From assembly GCA_964371655.1 (NCBI GenBank), contig CAYJOD010000080.1, forward strand, positions 1 to 29,964: a DNA stretch of 29,964 bases, written 5' to 3'. A program made the translations under genes and the position numbers. The first letter of the stretch is position 1; each line of letters starts with the position of its first letter. Positions 29,962-29,964 of the stretch are shown piece by piece. The notes below the pieces were generated by a model. That model was not told the origin of the DNA. It was given only the letters and a program-made list of their open reading frames with translations, and made no database searches. Source of the stretch: CAZGSN01 sp964371655 (lineage in GTDB: Bacteria; Desulfobacterota; Binatia; HRBIN30).

Positions 29962-29964
29962 GCA

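Overview
The window is a GC-rich (clearly above 60% by eye) bacterial scaffold, most likely an environmental metagenome assembly. It opens with 46 C followed by 9 G, contains a 10-N gap at 25201-25210 next to G/C homopolymers, and ends inside a dispersed repeat. Gene content (Cys-rich secreted proteins with a TPTPAPTPTP linker, tandem ArsA-like ATPases, stand-alone HPr, GTG starts, strong Shine-Dalgarno sites) suggests an uncultured delta-proteobacterium-like lineage, for example Candidatus Binatota. That placement is inference and cannot be settled from the sequence alone.

Layout. 80-3402 (minus): a secreted Cys-rich protein and glycerol kinase. 3807-5992 (plus): two consecutive ArsA/Get3-type ATPases. 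6091-6702: a small phasin/PhaE-like protein and a small membrane protein. 7400-9693 (plus): HPr, S-adenosylmethionine synthetase with a clear terminator, and a glycine-tailed RRM protein behind a hairpin-rich leader. 9909-11780: a small unknown protein, a frameshifted methyltransferase and an intact methyltransferase. 11860-15853 (plus): a membrane-anchored MutS-like ATPase, GalE and a metallo-beta-lactamase-fold hydrolase. 16028-18397 (minus): a proline-iminopeptidase-like hydrolase, a DUF433/DUF5615 toxin-antitoxin-like pair and a lipoprotein. 18905-21492 (plus): a lipoprotein carboxylesterase and an acidic HEAT-repeat protein. 22092-24673: a dehalogenase-like hydrolase, a Uma2 protein and a glutathione S-transferase. 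25293-27444 (minus): a glnB-amt nitrogen operon with a good sigma-54 promoter. 28622-29521 (minus): QueD and a small secreted YHS-like protein.

Most genes are ordinary housekeeping or accessory functions with little operon logic. The exceptions are glnB-amt (ammonium sensing and uptake), the ArsA pair, and the DUF433/DUF5615 pair. The MTase-MutS-GalE-MBL run is co-directional but functionally mixed.

The most distinctive feature is between the genes. Nearly every longer spacer holds a palindromic element, and many of these share one architecture: two long imperfect arms, each made of degenerate short tandem repeats, whose sequence differs from locus to locus. Three or four others have true terminal inverted repeats like MITEs (18591-18784, 21486-21832, 23153-23302, 28237-28453), and one ~115-bp repeat occurs three times. 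Separately, the 5' leaders of metK, the RRM gene, ptsH and the HEAT-repeat gene can be folded by eye into compact multi-stem structures close to their ribosome binding sites; these are the best candidates here for undescribed regulatory RNAs. No CRISPR array, tRNA, rRNA or insertion-sequence transposase was seen.
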